From: CAWDPQ01 sp963804245
Lineage (GTDB): Bacteria > Acidobacteriota > Vicinamibacteria > Vicinamibacterales > 2-12-FULL-66-21
Length of the DNA stretch: 64,000 nt
Assembly: GCA_963804245.1 (NCBI GenBank)
Contig: CAWDPQ010000016.1
Span: 1 to 64,000, forward strand
Direction of reading: 5' to 3'
Shown here in pieces: positions 17,523 to 25,986 of this stretch (within the stretch, counting starts at the first letter, position 1; the number at the start of each line of letters is the position of its first letter). Both the position numbers and the translations under genes were made by a program. Under the pieces are notes generated by a model. It worked only from the letters and a program-made list of their open reading frames with translations. It was not told the DNA's origin and did no database searches.

Positions 17523-18648
17523 CTAGGCTACGGCGACTTCGTCGGGCGCTTCGGGCCCGGTAATGACGTTGTAGAGCGTATCCCGCTCAACCGGCTCACG
17601 ACCTGCCGCCCGGATGAGGCGGCGGATGTCGGTCGTGGTCATCGCCTCCGGCGTCCGCGCTCCAGCCATGTGGTAGATCTTCTCCTCCTGGACGGTTCCG
17701 TCGAGATCGTCGACGCCAAACCACAGCGACAGCTGCGCCACTTCGACGCCGGTCGCAATCCAGAAGCCTTTGATGTGCGGAATGTTGTCGAGCATCAGGC
17801 GCGCGACGGCATGCGTCCGGAGGGTGTCAGCGGCAGTGGGCGGCGGCAGCTTCCGCATTTGATTGTTGTCGGGGTGGAACGCCAGCGGAATGAACGCCTG
17901 CAAGCCGCCGCTGAGGTCCTGCAAGGCCCTGGTACGCAACATGTGATCGACGCGCTCTTCGAGCGTCTCGATGTGCCCGTACAGCATGGTGATGTTCGAT
18001 CGCATGCCCAGACCGTGCGCCAGGCGGTGGATCGCGAGGTAACGATCCGCGCCGCACTTGTCGTGACAGATCTTTCTTCGCACGCGCTCGGCAAACACTT
18101 CCGCGCCGCCGCCGGGTAACGAGTCGAGCCCGGCATCCTGCAAGGCCCGCAAGACCTGCTCGTCGGTCATCCCATAAAGATCCGCAAAGAACGCGATCTC
18201 GACGGCCGTGAAGCACTTCAGGTGAATGCCGGGACGAATGCGTTTGAATCCTCGCAACAGCTCGAGGTAGGTACTCGAACGGGAGATCCGGATGCAGACC
18301 GTTGACGACGTGAACTTCGGTCAGCGGCTGGTGGGCGCGATGCCGCAGTTTGTCCCAGGCTTCTTCGAGCGACATCGTGTACGAGCCGGGATCGCCGGGC
18401 TTCAGCCGCGCGAACGAGCAAAAGAGACAGCTGGCAACGCAGACGTTGGTCGCTTCAAGGCGGATGTTGAAGTTGTAGTAGGTGCGACCGCCATGGCGCT
18501 TCTCGCGCTCGCGGTTCGCCAGGAAACCAAGGGCGAGCAGGTCGCGGCATGCGAACAGGCGGCACCCATCCTCGAAGGAGAGCCGCTCACCAGCGTCGAG
18601 GCGATGGGCGACGTCCTGCAGTCCGGCTGCCGCGACGCGCCCGTGCAT
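17523..18648 (-). pseudogene. mqnE: Aminofutalosine synthase MqnE (radical SAM), frameshifted near 18265
   Basis: MqnE joins the SAM adenosyl radical to carboxyvinyl-oxybenzoate in the futalosine route to menaquinone. ATG 18648 overlaps the yjbQ stop (TGATG). The N-terminal half has the radical-SAM triad in CVASCLFCSFARLKPGDPG. Around 18265 an extra base in GAGTACCTACCTCG breaks the frame; the rest reads ELLRGFKRIRPGIHLKCFTA, then LYGHIETLEERVDHML and GGLQAFIPLAFHPDNNQM, which separate MqnE from CofH. The rejoined length is about 375 residues, normal. mqnD is at 25140 and menG at 44607. Confidence 0.9.
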
Positions 18649-19145
18649 CACTGGATGCCCATCAGCTGAACGCGTACCGTGCGGATCCGCGGTCCGTCCA
18701 TTTCCGCGGCAAGTATGCGCTGCCAGGTGCCGAGCACGACATCGCCGCCGGAGATCTGGAGCGTAAGGCTGTGTCCGAGGAGCATGGCCCGCAGGTGCGC
18801 GTCCGCGTTCATGCGATCGCAGTCGGAATGCGCGGGATCGTTGTGCAGCCAATCGCCGTCGCGGGCGACGACCTGCTCGAGGAAACTGCGGATGTCCGCG
18901 TGCAAAGCCGGCTGGACTTCGTTGATGAAAATGGCGCAGGTGGTGTGCAGCGACCAGAGGCTCGCCAGGCCCTCGCGAACGGACGAGCGACGCAGCAGCT
19001 CGCGGATTTGCTCGGTTAGATCGACGAGCTCGACGCGCTCGGTCGTCTGCAACTCGAGCGTTTCGGCATGTACGACCGGGGTGCCAGTCGTGGAGATGGC
19101 TTGTGGAGTGTCGCGCCGCACCGTGACCGTGGAGCTCTTGTTCAT
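18648..19145 (-). CDS. yjbQ: YjbQ family (UPF0047) protein
   Basis: The 165-residue product carries the family pattern LWSLHTTCAIFINEVQPALH, then NDPAHSDCDRMNADAHLRAMLLG and GTWQRILAAEMDGPR, the conserved active-site loops. The family has reported thiamine-phosphate-synthase-like side activity, but its physiological role is unclear. The first 25 residues are an unconserved extension; GTG or ATG codons inside it could be the true start. It is divergent from the B12-riboswitch operon and overlaps mqnE downstream. Confidence 0.88.
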   Translation of the reverse strand: MNKSSTVTVRRDTPQAISTTGTPVVHAETLELQTTERVELVDLTEQIRELLRRSSVREGLASLWSLHTTCAIFINEVQPALHADIRSFLEQVVARDGDWLHNDPAHSDCDRMNADAHLRAMLLGHSLTLQISGGDVVLGTWQRILAAEMDGPRIRTVRVQLMGIQ

Positions 19146-19177
19146 CCTTGTCGGTCCGAACCCTTATTCTAGCGCGG

Positions 19178-19183
19178 TATACT
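19178..19183 (+). promoter_or_regulatory. Possible -10 element for the B12 operon
   Basis: TATACT lies about 10 bases before the predicted riboswitch 5' end and close to the divergent yjbQ start. No good -35 hexamer occurs at 16-18 bp, so only the -10 is proposed. Confidence 0.35.
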
Positions 19184-19189
19184 GACGAG

Positions 19190-19376
19190 AACTGACTGCG
19201 CCCGGCGGCCAAGCGAAGTGGGTGCGAATCCCACGCGGTGCCGCCACTGTAACGGGGAGCGTCACTTCGAGTGCCGGGTCCGAACCGGCCGCCACTGCGT
19301 TGGGCTCTGCCCGCGTGGGAAGGCGTGGAGTGACGCGACAATCCGTAAGCCAGGATACCTGGACGCCGGGTTTTGC
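19190..19376 (+). promoter_or_regulatory. Cobalamin (adenosylcobalamin) riboswitch
   Basis: The conserved core is visible in order: AAGTGGGTGCGAATCCCACG, GGTGCCGCCACTGTAACGGG, and the B12 box TAAGCCAGGATACCTGGA (about 19346-19363). It precedes a TonB receptor and BtuD/C/F genes, so B12 binding should repress uptake. The element ends only a few bases before a long palindromic repeat and 110 bases before the btuB start. Ends are approximate. Confidence 0.95.
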
Positions 19377-19378
19377 TA

Positions 19379-19452
19379 GGGGTCAGATCTTGTTTCTTGC
19401 ACGGTTGTCCTCTGCAGAGGGCGCCACCGTGCAAGAAACAAGATCTGACCCC
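19379..19452. repeat. Long palindromic repeat (GGGGTCAGATCTTG family), copy 1
   Basis: The 26-base arms at 19379-19404 and 19427-19452 are exact inverse complements (GGGGTCAGATCTTGTTTCTT plus six more bases); the 22-base centre contains the palindrome CCTCTGCAGAGG. A closely related 79-base copy lies at 23570-23648 inside btuF. It looks like a REP/MITE-type element. It separates the riboswitch from the btuB ribosome-binding site, so it would fold into a very stable hairpin in the leader. Confidence 0.92.
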
Positions 19453-19485
19453 CGATCGGCGCGACACACGCCGAGAAGGAGCCCG

Positions 19486-21699
19486 ATGCGCCTCTGTCTT
19501 CGCTCGTTCGTTTTCTCCCTTTCCCTCTTCCTTTCATCCGCTGCACTTGCCTGGGCAGGTTCCGTCACTGGCCGGGTCGTCGATCCTGACGGCCGTGCTG
19601 TGCGCGGAGCGACAGTCCTGCTCGTGGACGGCCCGGCCGTCGTCGCCACCGCTCTGACCGACGCAACGGGCGCGTTCACGCTGACGGCCCCCCACCAGGG
19701 TCCATTCGACATTCATGCCTCGATCGAGGGTTTTCGCGGACGCCCTGTGCAAGTCACCGACAACGGAAACGCCGGTGAGATCGTTCTCGAGGTGAGCGCC
19801 GTCCGGGAGTCGGTTGTCGTGTCTGCGGCACAGGTCGATATTCCTCTGTCGACGACCTCATCGAGCGTGACCGTTCTGACCGGGGAAGAACTTGAAGCGT
19901 TGCAGGTGCGCAGCCTTCCTGACGCGTTACGGCTGGCGCCGGGCCTGGCGATCGTCACGGCCGGGGGACTGGGTGCGCAGACGAGCGCTTTTCCACGCGG
20001 CGGTGAATCCGACTATTCGCTCGTATTCGTCGACGGCGTGCAGGCAAACGCGTTCGGCGGCGGCTTCGACTTCGCGCACACGCCGCTCGAAAACGTCGAG
20101 CGGATCGAGATCGTTCGCGGGGCGCAAAGCGCGCTCTATGGTTCGAACGCGATCGGATCGGTCATCCGGATCGTCAGCAGGCGCGGCGGCGAGCCGACGG
20201 GATCCGGAATCATCGAGGGAGGAAGCTTCGGCACGTCGCGGTTTGCCGCCGCAACATCGGGCAGTCTCGAATCCGTGAACTGGGGGGCGCAGGCGGAGAG
20301 AGTGGCCACCGACGGGGTGGTCGAGAACGATGACTACGAGAGATGGTCGTTCGGCGGAGGCCTCGGATGGACGGGCGCCGAAGGCCGGGCCATGCGCGGC
20401 GATTTGAACTATATCGATGACGAGCGCGGATTTCCTGGCCCCTTCGGCTCGGATCCGGGTGGCACCTTTTCCGGGATCGATACAATTTCGCGAGGCAGCA
20501 ATCATCGATTGCTCGCGGCGATTTCTGGCGCCATACCTGCGGGATCGCGAGTACGGGTCAACGGACAGCTCGCGTTCACGCGGATCGACGGCGAGTCGGT
20601 GAGCTCGTTCGGCGATTCCGATATTGCGTCACGCCGCACGGTCGGACGAGCGCAGGCGGACGTGACGTTTCGTCCGTCACTCCAGGGATCGTTTGGCGGG
20701 GAATTTCAGCGCGAGCGGGCCGAAAGCACGTTCATCACGGTAACAGATGGGCGCGAGGTTCCGGTCGACCGGACACTCGGAGGCTTCTTCGGCGAGATAC
20801 GATGGAATCGCCAGTCGCACCTGTTCGTCACCGCCGGCGTTCGCGCCGAACGAATCGCTCGCGACACGCTGCCCGGCGATGGCTCGTCCCGGCCGGACTT
20901 CGCCAAAGATGTCGTCAATTCCGTCAATCCCAAAGTGGGCGTTGCGTGGTTCGTGCGTTCGTCGGACGGAACATTCACCAAGCTACGCGCGGCCGCGGGC
21001 ACCGGCATTCGCCCACCGGACGGCTTTGAGATCGCGTTCACCGATAACCCCGGTCTCAAGCCGGAACGCAGCCGGACTGTCGAAGCCGGAGTCGATCAAT
21101 CGTTTGCCGGCGGGCGGGCGTCGATCGAGGGCACCGTCTTCTATAACCGTTATCAGGACCTCATCGTCACCGTTGGTTCGTTCCAACAGTCCAGCCGGTA
21201 TCAGAGCGACAACATCTCGAACGCACGCGCTCGCGGTGTCGAGTTGTCGGGCACAGCGCGCGCCCGGGCAATGTGGCACGTGCCGGTAGATTTCAACCTG
21301 CGAGTGGCCGTCACCTTCCTGGACACCGAGATCCTCGCCGTCGACGGAAGCTCCGAGGCGCCTCCCCCGTTCGTGCCGGGAGATCCCCTCCTGCGCCGGC
21401 CGGCACGACAGCTGTCGACCGAATTGACGGTCAAGGGGGGCCGCGTCTCGGGTTTCGTGACGGCAGGCGGACGCAGCCGGACCACCGACGTCGATCCGTC
21501 GCTTGGAACGTTCGGGGGACTCTTCGACTCGCCCGGCTACGCCGTCGTGCACACGGGCGCCGCGTGGCGGGTGACTCGCAACCTCGAGCTTTTCGGCCGG
21601 ATCACGAATCTCTTCGATCGACGCTACGAGGAGGCGCTCGGCTTCCCGGCGCTCGGACGCGGCGCCATCGCAGGTCTGCGCGTTGCTGCGGGCCGATGA
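19486..21699 (+). CDS. btuB: TonB-dependent vitamin B12 outer-membrane receptor
   Basis: The receptor brings corrinoids across the outer membrane using TonB energy. ATG 19486 is preceded by GAGAAGGAG and starts a signal peptide (MRLCLRSFVFSLSLFLSS). The 737-residue product then has a carboxypeptidase-regulatory-like domain (GSVTGRVVDPDGRAVRGATV, about residues 24-110), a plug (SLPDALRLAPGLAI, IEIVRGAQSALYGSNAIGSV) and a 22-strand-type barrel ending in GRGAIAGLRVAAGR. The N-terminal extra domain is typical of Bacteroidota and Acidobacteriota receptors. Longer upstream reading through the riboswitch is rejected. B12 specificity is inferred from the riboswitch and btuDCF. Confidence 0.92.
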   Translation: MRLCLRSFVFSLSLFLSSAALAWAGSVTGRVVDPDGRAVRGATVLLVDGPAVVATALTDATGAFTLTAPHQGPFDIHASIEGFRGRPVQVTDNGNAGEIVLEVSAVRESVVVSAAQVDIPLSTTSSSVTVLTGEELEALQVRSLPDALRLAPGLAIVTAGGLGAQTSAFPRGGESDYSLVFVDGVQANAFGGGFDFAHTPLENVERIEIVRGAQSALYGSNAIGSVIRIVSRRGGEPTGSGIIEGGSFGTSRFAAATSGSLESVNWGAQAERVATDGVVENDDYERWSFGGGLGWTGAEGRAMRGDLNYIDDERGFPGPFGSDPGGTFSGIDTISRGSNHRLLAAISGAIPAGSRVRVNGQLAFTRIDGESVSSFGDSDIASRRTVGRAQADVTFRPSLQGSFGGEFQRERAESTFITVTDGREVPVDRTLGGFFGEIRWNRQSHLFVTAGVRAERIARDTLPGDGSSRPDFAKDVVNSVNPKVGVAWFVRSSDGTFTKLRAAAGTGIRPPDGFEIAFTDNPGLKPERSRTVEAGVDQSFAGGRASIEGTVFYNRYQDLIVTVGSFQQSSRYQSDNISNARARGVELSGTARARAMWHVPVDFNLRVAVTFLDTEILAVDGSSEAPPPFVPGDPLLRRPARQLSTELTVKGGRVSGFVTAGGRSRTTDVDPSLGTFGGLFDSPGYAVVHTGAAWRVTRNLELFGRITNLFDRRYEEALGFPALGRGAIAGLRVAAGR

Positions 21700-22504
21700 C
21701 GTAGATTTCGCTTACAGGCCCGGCACACCGATCCTCTCGGGCGTGACCGTCGAGGTCCGCCCGGGAGCGATCACCGGGTTGCTCGGCCCGAACGGATCAG
21801 GCAAGACCACGCTGCTCAAGATTCTGGCGGGCACGCTGCGGCCGGCGCGCGGACAGGTCACGCTGGACCGCGTGGATCTGCGCACCATCTCGCGCACGCT
21901 CGTCGCCCGTCGTATGGCGGTCGTCCCACAGGAAACGCAGCTGGCGTTCGACTATTCGGTGCAGGAAGTCGTCCTGATGGGACGTTATCCCCACCTCGGC
22001 GCGTTCGAGATCGAAGGTCCCGCCGATTTCGAGATCGCGCGGGACGCGTTGGTCGCCACGGGAACGCTCTCCCTCCAGGATCGGCCATTCGCCACATTGA
22101 GCGGAGGAGAAAAGCAGCGCGTCATCATCGCCAGCGCGCTCGCCCAGATCCGTGCCGCGAAGAGCACGGCGGCCCAACCGATTCTCCTGCTCGACGAGCC
22201 AACCACGGCGCTCGACGTCGGGTATCAACTGGAAACCGCGGCACTGCTCCGCGCCCTGCAGCGCCAGCTGTCGCTGGCGATCGTGATCTCGACCCACGAT
22301 CTCAACTTTGCCGCTTCGCTCTGCCACACCGTCGTGTTGATTCGGGAAGGAACGATTCGTGCCGACGGGCCGACAGCGGACGTCCTGACGCCTGCACACA
22401 TCCGCGACCTCTATGGCGTGGAGGCGGAGGTCTACCATCACGCCGGGGCTGGCCATCTCGTCGTCGTGCCCGTTCACGGGCACCGTCCGGAACAGGCACG
22501 ATGA
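21683..22504 (+). CDS. btuD: Vitamin B12 ABC transporter ATP-binding protein
   Basis: This ATPase powers B12 import across the inner membrane. The 273-residue product has Walker A LLGPNGSGKTTLLK, Q-loop VVPQET, signature LSGGEKQRV, Walker B ILLLDEPTTALD and H-loop STHDLNF. The start is taken as TTG 21683, overlapping the end of btuB. Its ATGA junction with btuC indicates translational coupling. It resembles FecE/BtuD-type ATPases; B12 as substrate comes from the riboswitch. Confidence 0.93.
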   Translation: MLRADDVDFAYRPGTPILSGVTVEVRPGAITGLLGPNGSGKTTLLKILAGTLRPARGQVTLDRVDLRTISRTLVARRMAVVPQETQLAFDYSVQEVVLMGRYPHLGAFEIEGPADFEIARDALVATGTLSLQDRPFATLSGGEKQRVIIASALAQIRAAKSTAAQPILLLDEPTTALDVGYQLETAALLRALQRQLSLAIVISTHDLNFAASLCHTVVLIREGTIRADGPTADVLTPAHIRDLYGVEAEVYHHAGAGHLVVVPVHGHRPEQAR

Positions 22505-23508
22505 CTGGCAGCTTACGGCAGCGGCTGCTTGTCGCCACGGCCGGCTTCGGTCTACTCGCGATCGCCTCAGTCGTGCTGTCGCCACTGGCGGGATCGACAT
22601 CGGTGGATTTGCGCCATGCTTTCGATCGATCGGTGCCATTTGCCGACAACGTGGATGCGCAGATCCTGTTCGTCGCGCGGTTGCCGCGGACGCTGGCCGG
22701 CGCGGTCGTCGGCGCCGCGCTCGCCGCATCCGGCGTCGTCTTCCAGGGGCTGCTGCGCAATCCCCTGGCGACACCGTTTACGCTCGGCGTCTCAGCCGGC
22801 GCCGCGCTTGGCGCGATGCTCGCGATCACTTTCAATTGGTCGTTCTCAGCCTTTGGCCTGCCGGCAGTGCCGGTCGCGAGTTTCGCCGGATCTCTCGGCG
22901 CGGTAGCGATTGTGTATCTGCTGGCGCGCGGGCGGCATGCTGGTCTCTCGACCAACGTACTGCTGCTGGCGGGCGTGACGATGAACGCTTTTTTCTCCGC
23001 GCTGATCCTGTTCGTTCAATACTTCGCCGATTTCGCCGAGACCTACCGCACCCTGCGCTGGCTGATGGGCGATCTCGACATCAGCAGCTACAACCCGCTC
23101 ATCTCGGCGTTGCCGCTGTTGGTCGCCTCGTTCGCCGCATTTGCCTGGCTCGCCAGGCCGCTGAATCTTCTCAGCCTCGGGCCCGAGAGCGCGGAAAGCC
23201 GCGGCATCGACGTGTCGCGGGCACAGCGCGCCGCGTTTCTGAGCGGGTCGCTGGCCACCGGCGCCGCCGTCTCGATCTCCGGGCCGATCGGGTTCATCGG
23301 CATCATCATTCCTCACCTGGTAAGGTTGATGGTCGGTTCGGATCATCGTGTCGTTCTCCCGGCATCAGCACTTTTTGGTGCGGCGTTCCTCGTCGCCTGC
23401 GACCTGCTCGCGCGCACGGCCCTGTCGCCGATTGAGCTCCCTGTTGGCGTCATAACGGCGCTCATCGGCGGTCCCTTCTTTCTCTGGCTGCTTGTGAGGA
23501 AAACGTGA
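22501..23508 (+). CDS. btuC: Vitamin B12 ABC transporter permease (FecCD family)
   Basis: The 335-residue integral membrane permease has about ten hydrophobic segments and the FecCD patterns RLPRTLAGAVVGAALAASGV, FQGLLRNPLATPFTLGVSAG, and GPIGFIGIIIPHLVRLMVGS. It overlaps btuD by four bases (ATGA) and btuF by four (GTGA). It forms the channel through which the BtuF-delivered corrinoid passes. Confidence 0.95.
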   Translation: MTGSLRQRLLVATAGFGLLAIASVVLSPLAGSTSVDLRHAFDRSVPFADNVDAQILFVARLPRTLAGAVVGAALAASGVVFQGLLRNPLATPFTLGVSAGAALGAMLAITFNWSFSAFGLPAVPVASFAGSLGAVAIVYLLARGRHAGLSTNVLLLAGVTMNAFFSALILFVQYFADFAETYRTLRWLMGDLDISSYNPLISALPLLVASFAAFAWLARPLNLLSLGPESAESRGIDVSRAQRAAFLSGSLATGAAVSISGPIGFIGIIIPHLVRLMVGSDHRVVLPASALFGAAFLVACDLLARTALSPIELPVGVITALIGGPFFLWLLVRKT

Positions 23509-24446
23509 ACGTCTCGAGACGGTGGATTCTCCAGTCTGGCGTGGCGCCCCTGTTGGCCGTGTGCCTCCTGGGGTCAGATCTTGTTTTTTGCACGCGTGTC
23601 CTCTTTCCCGGAAAGAGGACACGCGTGCAAGAAACAAGATCTGACCCCGCCACTACCCGCCCATCGCGAATCGTCTCGCTCATCCCGGCGGTGACGGAGA
23701 TGCTCTTCGCGATCGGTGCTGGCAAAGAGGTCGTCGGCGTGAGCAGCTTCGACCACTTCCCGCCCGAAGTCGAAAACATCCCTCGAGTGGGTGCGCTGCT
23801 CGATCCCGATCTCGAGCGCATCCTGGCTCTCCGGCCCGACCTCGTTGTCGTCTACGGCAGTCAGACCGATCTGAAAACGCAGCTCGAACGGGCGAAGATT
23901 CCGATGTTCGTCTACAGCCACGCCGGGCTGCCCGATGTCACGCAAACGATGCGCGACCTTGGCAAGCGAGTCGGACGCGGAAAGGAAGCCGACAGCGCCG
24001 CCGCGGCCATCGAGTCCGCACTCAACGACCTGAGACGCCGGGTATCGGCTCAACCGAAGCCCCGCGTGGTTCTGGTCTTCGGCCGCGAATCAGGCGCACT
24101 GCGCGGCATTTATGCGAGCGGGGGCATCGGCTTCCTCAGCGACATGCTCGAGGTCGCCGGCGGCGTGAATGTGTTCGCCGACGTCGCGCGGCAATCTGTG
24201 CAGGCGACGACGGAATTGATCCTCGCGCGCCGTCCGGAAGCGATCGTCGAGCTCCGCGGCACGCAAGCGACCGATGAGGAGCGCCGCGTCATGCGTCGCG
24301 ATTGGAACGTACTGCAATCGGTTCCCGCCGTCCGGAACGGCCGGATCTACCTGATCGACGACCAACGCGTCGTCGTACCCGGTCCGCGCGTCGCAGAAGG
24401 CACGAAGCTGCTGGCAGAGACCCTGCACCCGGACGTGATGCGGTGA
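23505..24446 (+). CDS. btuF: B12 periplasmic substrate-binding protein, with a palindromic repeat inserted in frame
   Basis: The protein captures corrinoid in the periplasm for BtuCD. GTG 23505 overlaps btuC. Residues 1-22 (SGVAPLLAVCLL) are a signal sequence. Residues about 23-48 are encoded by the 79-base palindromic element at 23570-23648 and have no counterpart in the family. The true domain starts after it: PSRIVSLIPAVTEMLFAIGA, then VGVSSFDHFPPEVENIPRVG and LERILALRPDLVVVYG, typical of BtuF/FhuD-like binding proteins. The insertion keeps the frame but lies at the signal-peptide cleavage region and may affect export. Confidence 0.9.
   Translation: MNVSRRWILQSGVAPLLAVCLLGSDLVFCTRVLFPGKRTRVQETRSDPATTRPSRIVSLIPAVTEMLFAIGAGKEVVGVSSFDHFPPEVENIPRVGALLDPDLERILALRPDLVVVYGSQTDLKTQLERAKIPMFVYSHAGLPDVTQTMRDLGKRVGRGKEADSAAAAIESALNDLRRRVSAQPKPRVVLVFGRESGALRGIYASGGIGFLSDMLEVAGGVNVFADVARQSVQATTELILARRPEAIVELRGTQATDEERRVMRRDWNVLQSVPAVRNGRIYLIDDQRVVVPGPRVAEGTKLLAETLHPDVMR
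23570..23648. repeat. Long palindromic repeat (GGGGTCAGATCTTG family), copy 2, inside btuF
   Basis: Two 39-base arms with one mismatch flank a single central base, so the whole element is a near-perfect palindrome. Outer arms match copy 1 at 19379, and both share a GTCCTCT inner segment. It adds about 26 codons (GSDLVFCTRVLFPGKRTR and following) to the start of btuF without a stop. Confidence 0.95.
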
Positions 24447-25204
24447 AGCTCCTTCTTTCCTGGAGCAGCGGTAAAGACAGTGCCTGGGTGCTCCACACGC
24501 TGCGGCAGCAGGGCACGGAGCCGGCAGCACTGTTGACGACCATCAATGAGACGGCCGACCGGGTTGCCATGCACGGCGTCCGTCACTCGGTGCTTCGTGC
24601 CCAGGCCGCCGCCGCGGGGCTGCCTTTGATCGCCATTCCACTTCCCTATCCCTGTTCGAACGAGATCTACGAGGAGCGCATGGCGTCGGCCGTCGCCGAT
24701 GCGTGCGCGCAGGAGTTCACACATATAGCGTTTGGAGATCTGTTCCTCGAGGACGTCCGCCGCTACCGGGAGGAGCGGCTGGCGGGCACGGGACTGACGC
24801 CGATCTTCCCGCTCTGGGGCCGACCGACTGATGCGCTCGGCCTGGAAATGATCCACGGCGGTCTGGATGCGCGGATCGCGTGCGTCGATCTACGTGTCAT
24901 GCCCGCGAACCTTGCCGGGCGTGCGTACGATGAGGCACTGCTGCGCGAGCTTCCGCAAGACGTCGATCCGTGCGGTGAGCGCGGCGAGTTTCACACGTGC
25001 GTCGTCGGCGGTCCGATGTTCTCGAACGCGATCAAAGTGACGCGCGGGGAAACCGTGGAGCGTGACGGGTTCGTCTACTGCGATTTTACGTGTTCCAACG
25101 ACGGGGCTTTGCTCGCCACGCCCGCTCTAAAGGGCGGGCCTACGCCGCAAATTCAACCGGGACCCGATTCGGGATCAGCCCGGATTCGAACGCATCGGCC
25201 ATGA
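24443..25204 (+). CDS. DUF71/COG2102 adenine-nucleotide alpha-hydrolase-like protein, B12-linked
   Basis: The 253-residue product has the PP-loop LLLSWSSGKDSAWVLHTLR at its N-terminus and FGDLFLEDVRRYREE and GERGEFHTCVVGGPMF later, as in Dph6-type ATP pyrophosphatases. A bacterial branch of this family has been predicted by comparative genomics to act in B12 salvage; its place as last gene of this riboswitch operon, with a GTG overlapping the btuF stop, fits that. The last 30 residues run through a short palindromic repeat and into the end of convergent mqnD, so the C-terminal tail is probably not functional. Confidence 0.85.
   Translation: MKLLLSWSSGKDSAWVLHTLRQQGTEPAALLTTINETADRVAMHGVRHSVLRAQAAAAGLPLIAIPLPYPCSNEIYEERMASAVADACAQEFTHIAFGDLFLEDVRRYREERLAGTGLTPIFPLWGRPTDALGLEMIHGGLDARIACVDLRVMPANLAGRAYDEALLRELPQDVDPCGERGEFHTCVVGGPMFSNAIKVTRGETVERDGFVYCDFTCSNDGALLATPALKGGPTPQIQPGPDSGSARIRTHRP
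25117..25144. repeat. Short palindromic repeat, CACGCCCG...CTACG family
   Basis: GCCCGCTCTAAAGGGCGGGC forms a hairpin between the convergent DUF71 and mqnD genes and may act as a terminator. A close copy (CACGCCCGGCCTGAAGGGCG and CCTACG) lies at 50645-50672, and a looser one at 33414-33440. Confidence 0.75.
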
Positions 25205-25986
25205 GCCTTTCGAGTCCCCGTCGACCCCGCTCGCCGTACTGCAGCGTCAGCTCGTTCACATACATCCCGACGAACTTGTCGGTGCGCTCGAGATCGAGGC
25301 CGCGGCCGAATTGAATCGCGTAACGCACGGCCTCCTCCCTGTGGGAGAGTGCGTGCGCGATGCTGTCGTGCAGCAGCCGTGAGACTCGCGCGATCATCTG
25401 CGGTCCGAGATCGCGCCGGATGATGTTGCCGCCGAGCGGCAGCGGCAGGCCACCGGTGCGCTCCGCCCACCATTCGCCCAGGTCGACGACCTTCCGCAAT
25501 CCCTCATCACTGTACGTGAGCTGACCTTCGTGGATCAGCAGTCCAGCATCGGCCTCACCTCGCAGCACCGCCTCCTGTATGCGATCGAACGGCACGACAA
25601 CGTAGTCGAAGGAGGGCTCGTAGAGGCGAAGGGCAAGATACGCGGTCGTCAGCGTGCCCGGAATCGCAATGCGGTGTCCACGAACTTCGCCGACGCCCTG
25701 CTGCGGTGCGACGACGATCGGGCCGTAACGATCGCCCATGCTGGCGCCGTGCGGCAGGAGCGCGGTACTTCTCTACCAGGTGCGCGTAGGCATGAAACGA
25801 CACAGCGGTGACTTCGTACTTTCCCTCGAACGCAGCGCGATTCAGCGTTTCGATGTCGGCGAGCACCTGGTCGACGACAATGCCGCCGGTGTCGACGGCA
25901 CCGCTCGCGAGACCGAAGAACATGAACGCGTCGTCGGAATCCGGGCTGTGAGCAACGGTAATGTGCTGGTTCGACATGGCACTCAT
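25140..25986 (-). pseudogene. mqnD: 1,4-dihydroxy-6-naphthoate synthase MqnD, frameshifted near 25765
   Basis: MqnD converts cyclic dehypoxanthinyl futalosine to dihydroxynaphthoate in menaquinone synthesis. ATG 25986 overlaps the desulfurase stop (ATGA). The N-terminus reads ITVAHSPDSDDAFMFFGLAS and FEGKYEVTAVSFHAYAHLVE. Near 25765 two bases appear to be missing from a GCGC run; the rest reads GASMGDRYGPIVVAPQQGVG, GLLIHEGQLTY and GGLPLPLGGNIIRRDLG. The rejoined length of about 282 residues is normal. mqnE is at 17523. Its place at the end of an Fe-S assembly operon is unusual. Confidence 0.9.

Noticed and set aside
17827..19467. A 546-residue protein on the minus strand
   Set aside because: Only the part after 18648 is MqnE; the remainder is antisense to the riboswitch and off-frame to yjbQ.
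19222..19485. btuB start at 19222
   Set aside because: It would translate the cobalamin riboswitch and the palindromic repeat; ATG 19486 has a ribosome-binding site and signal peptide.
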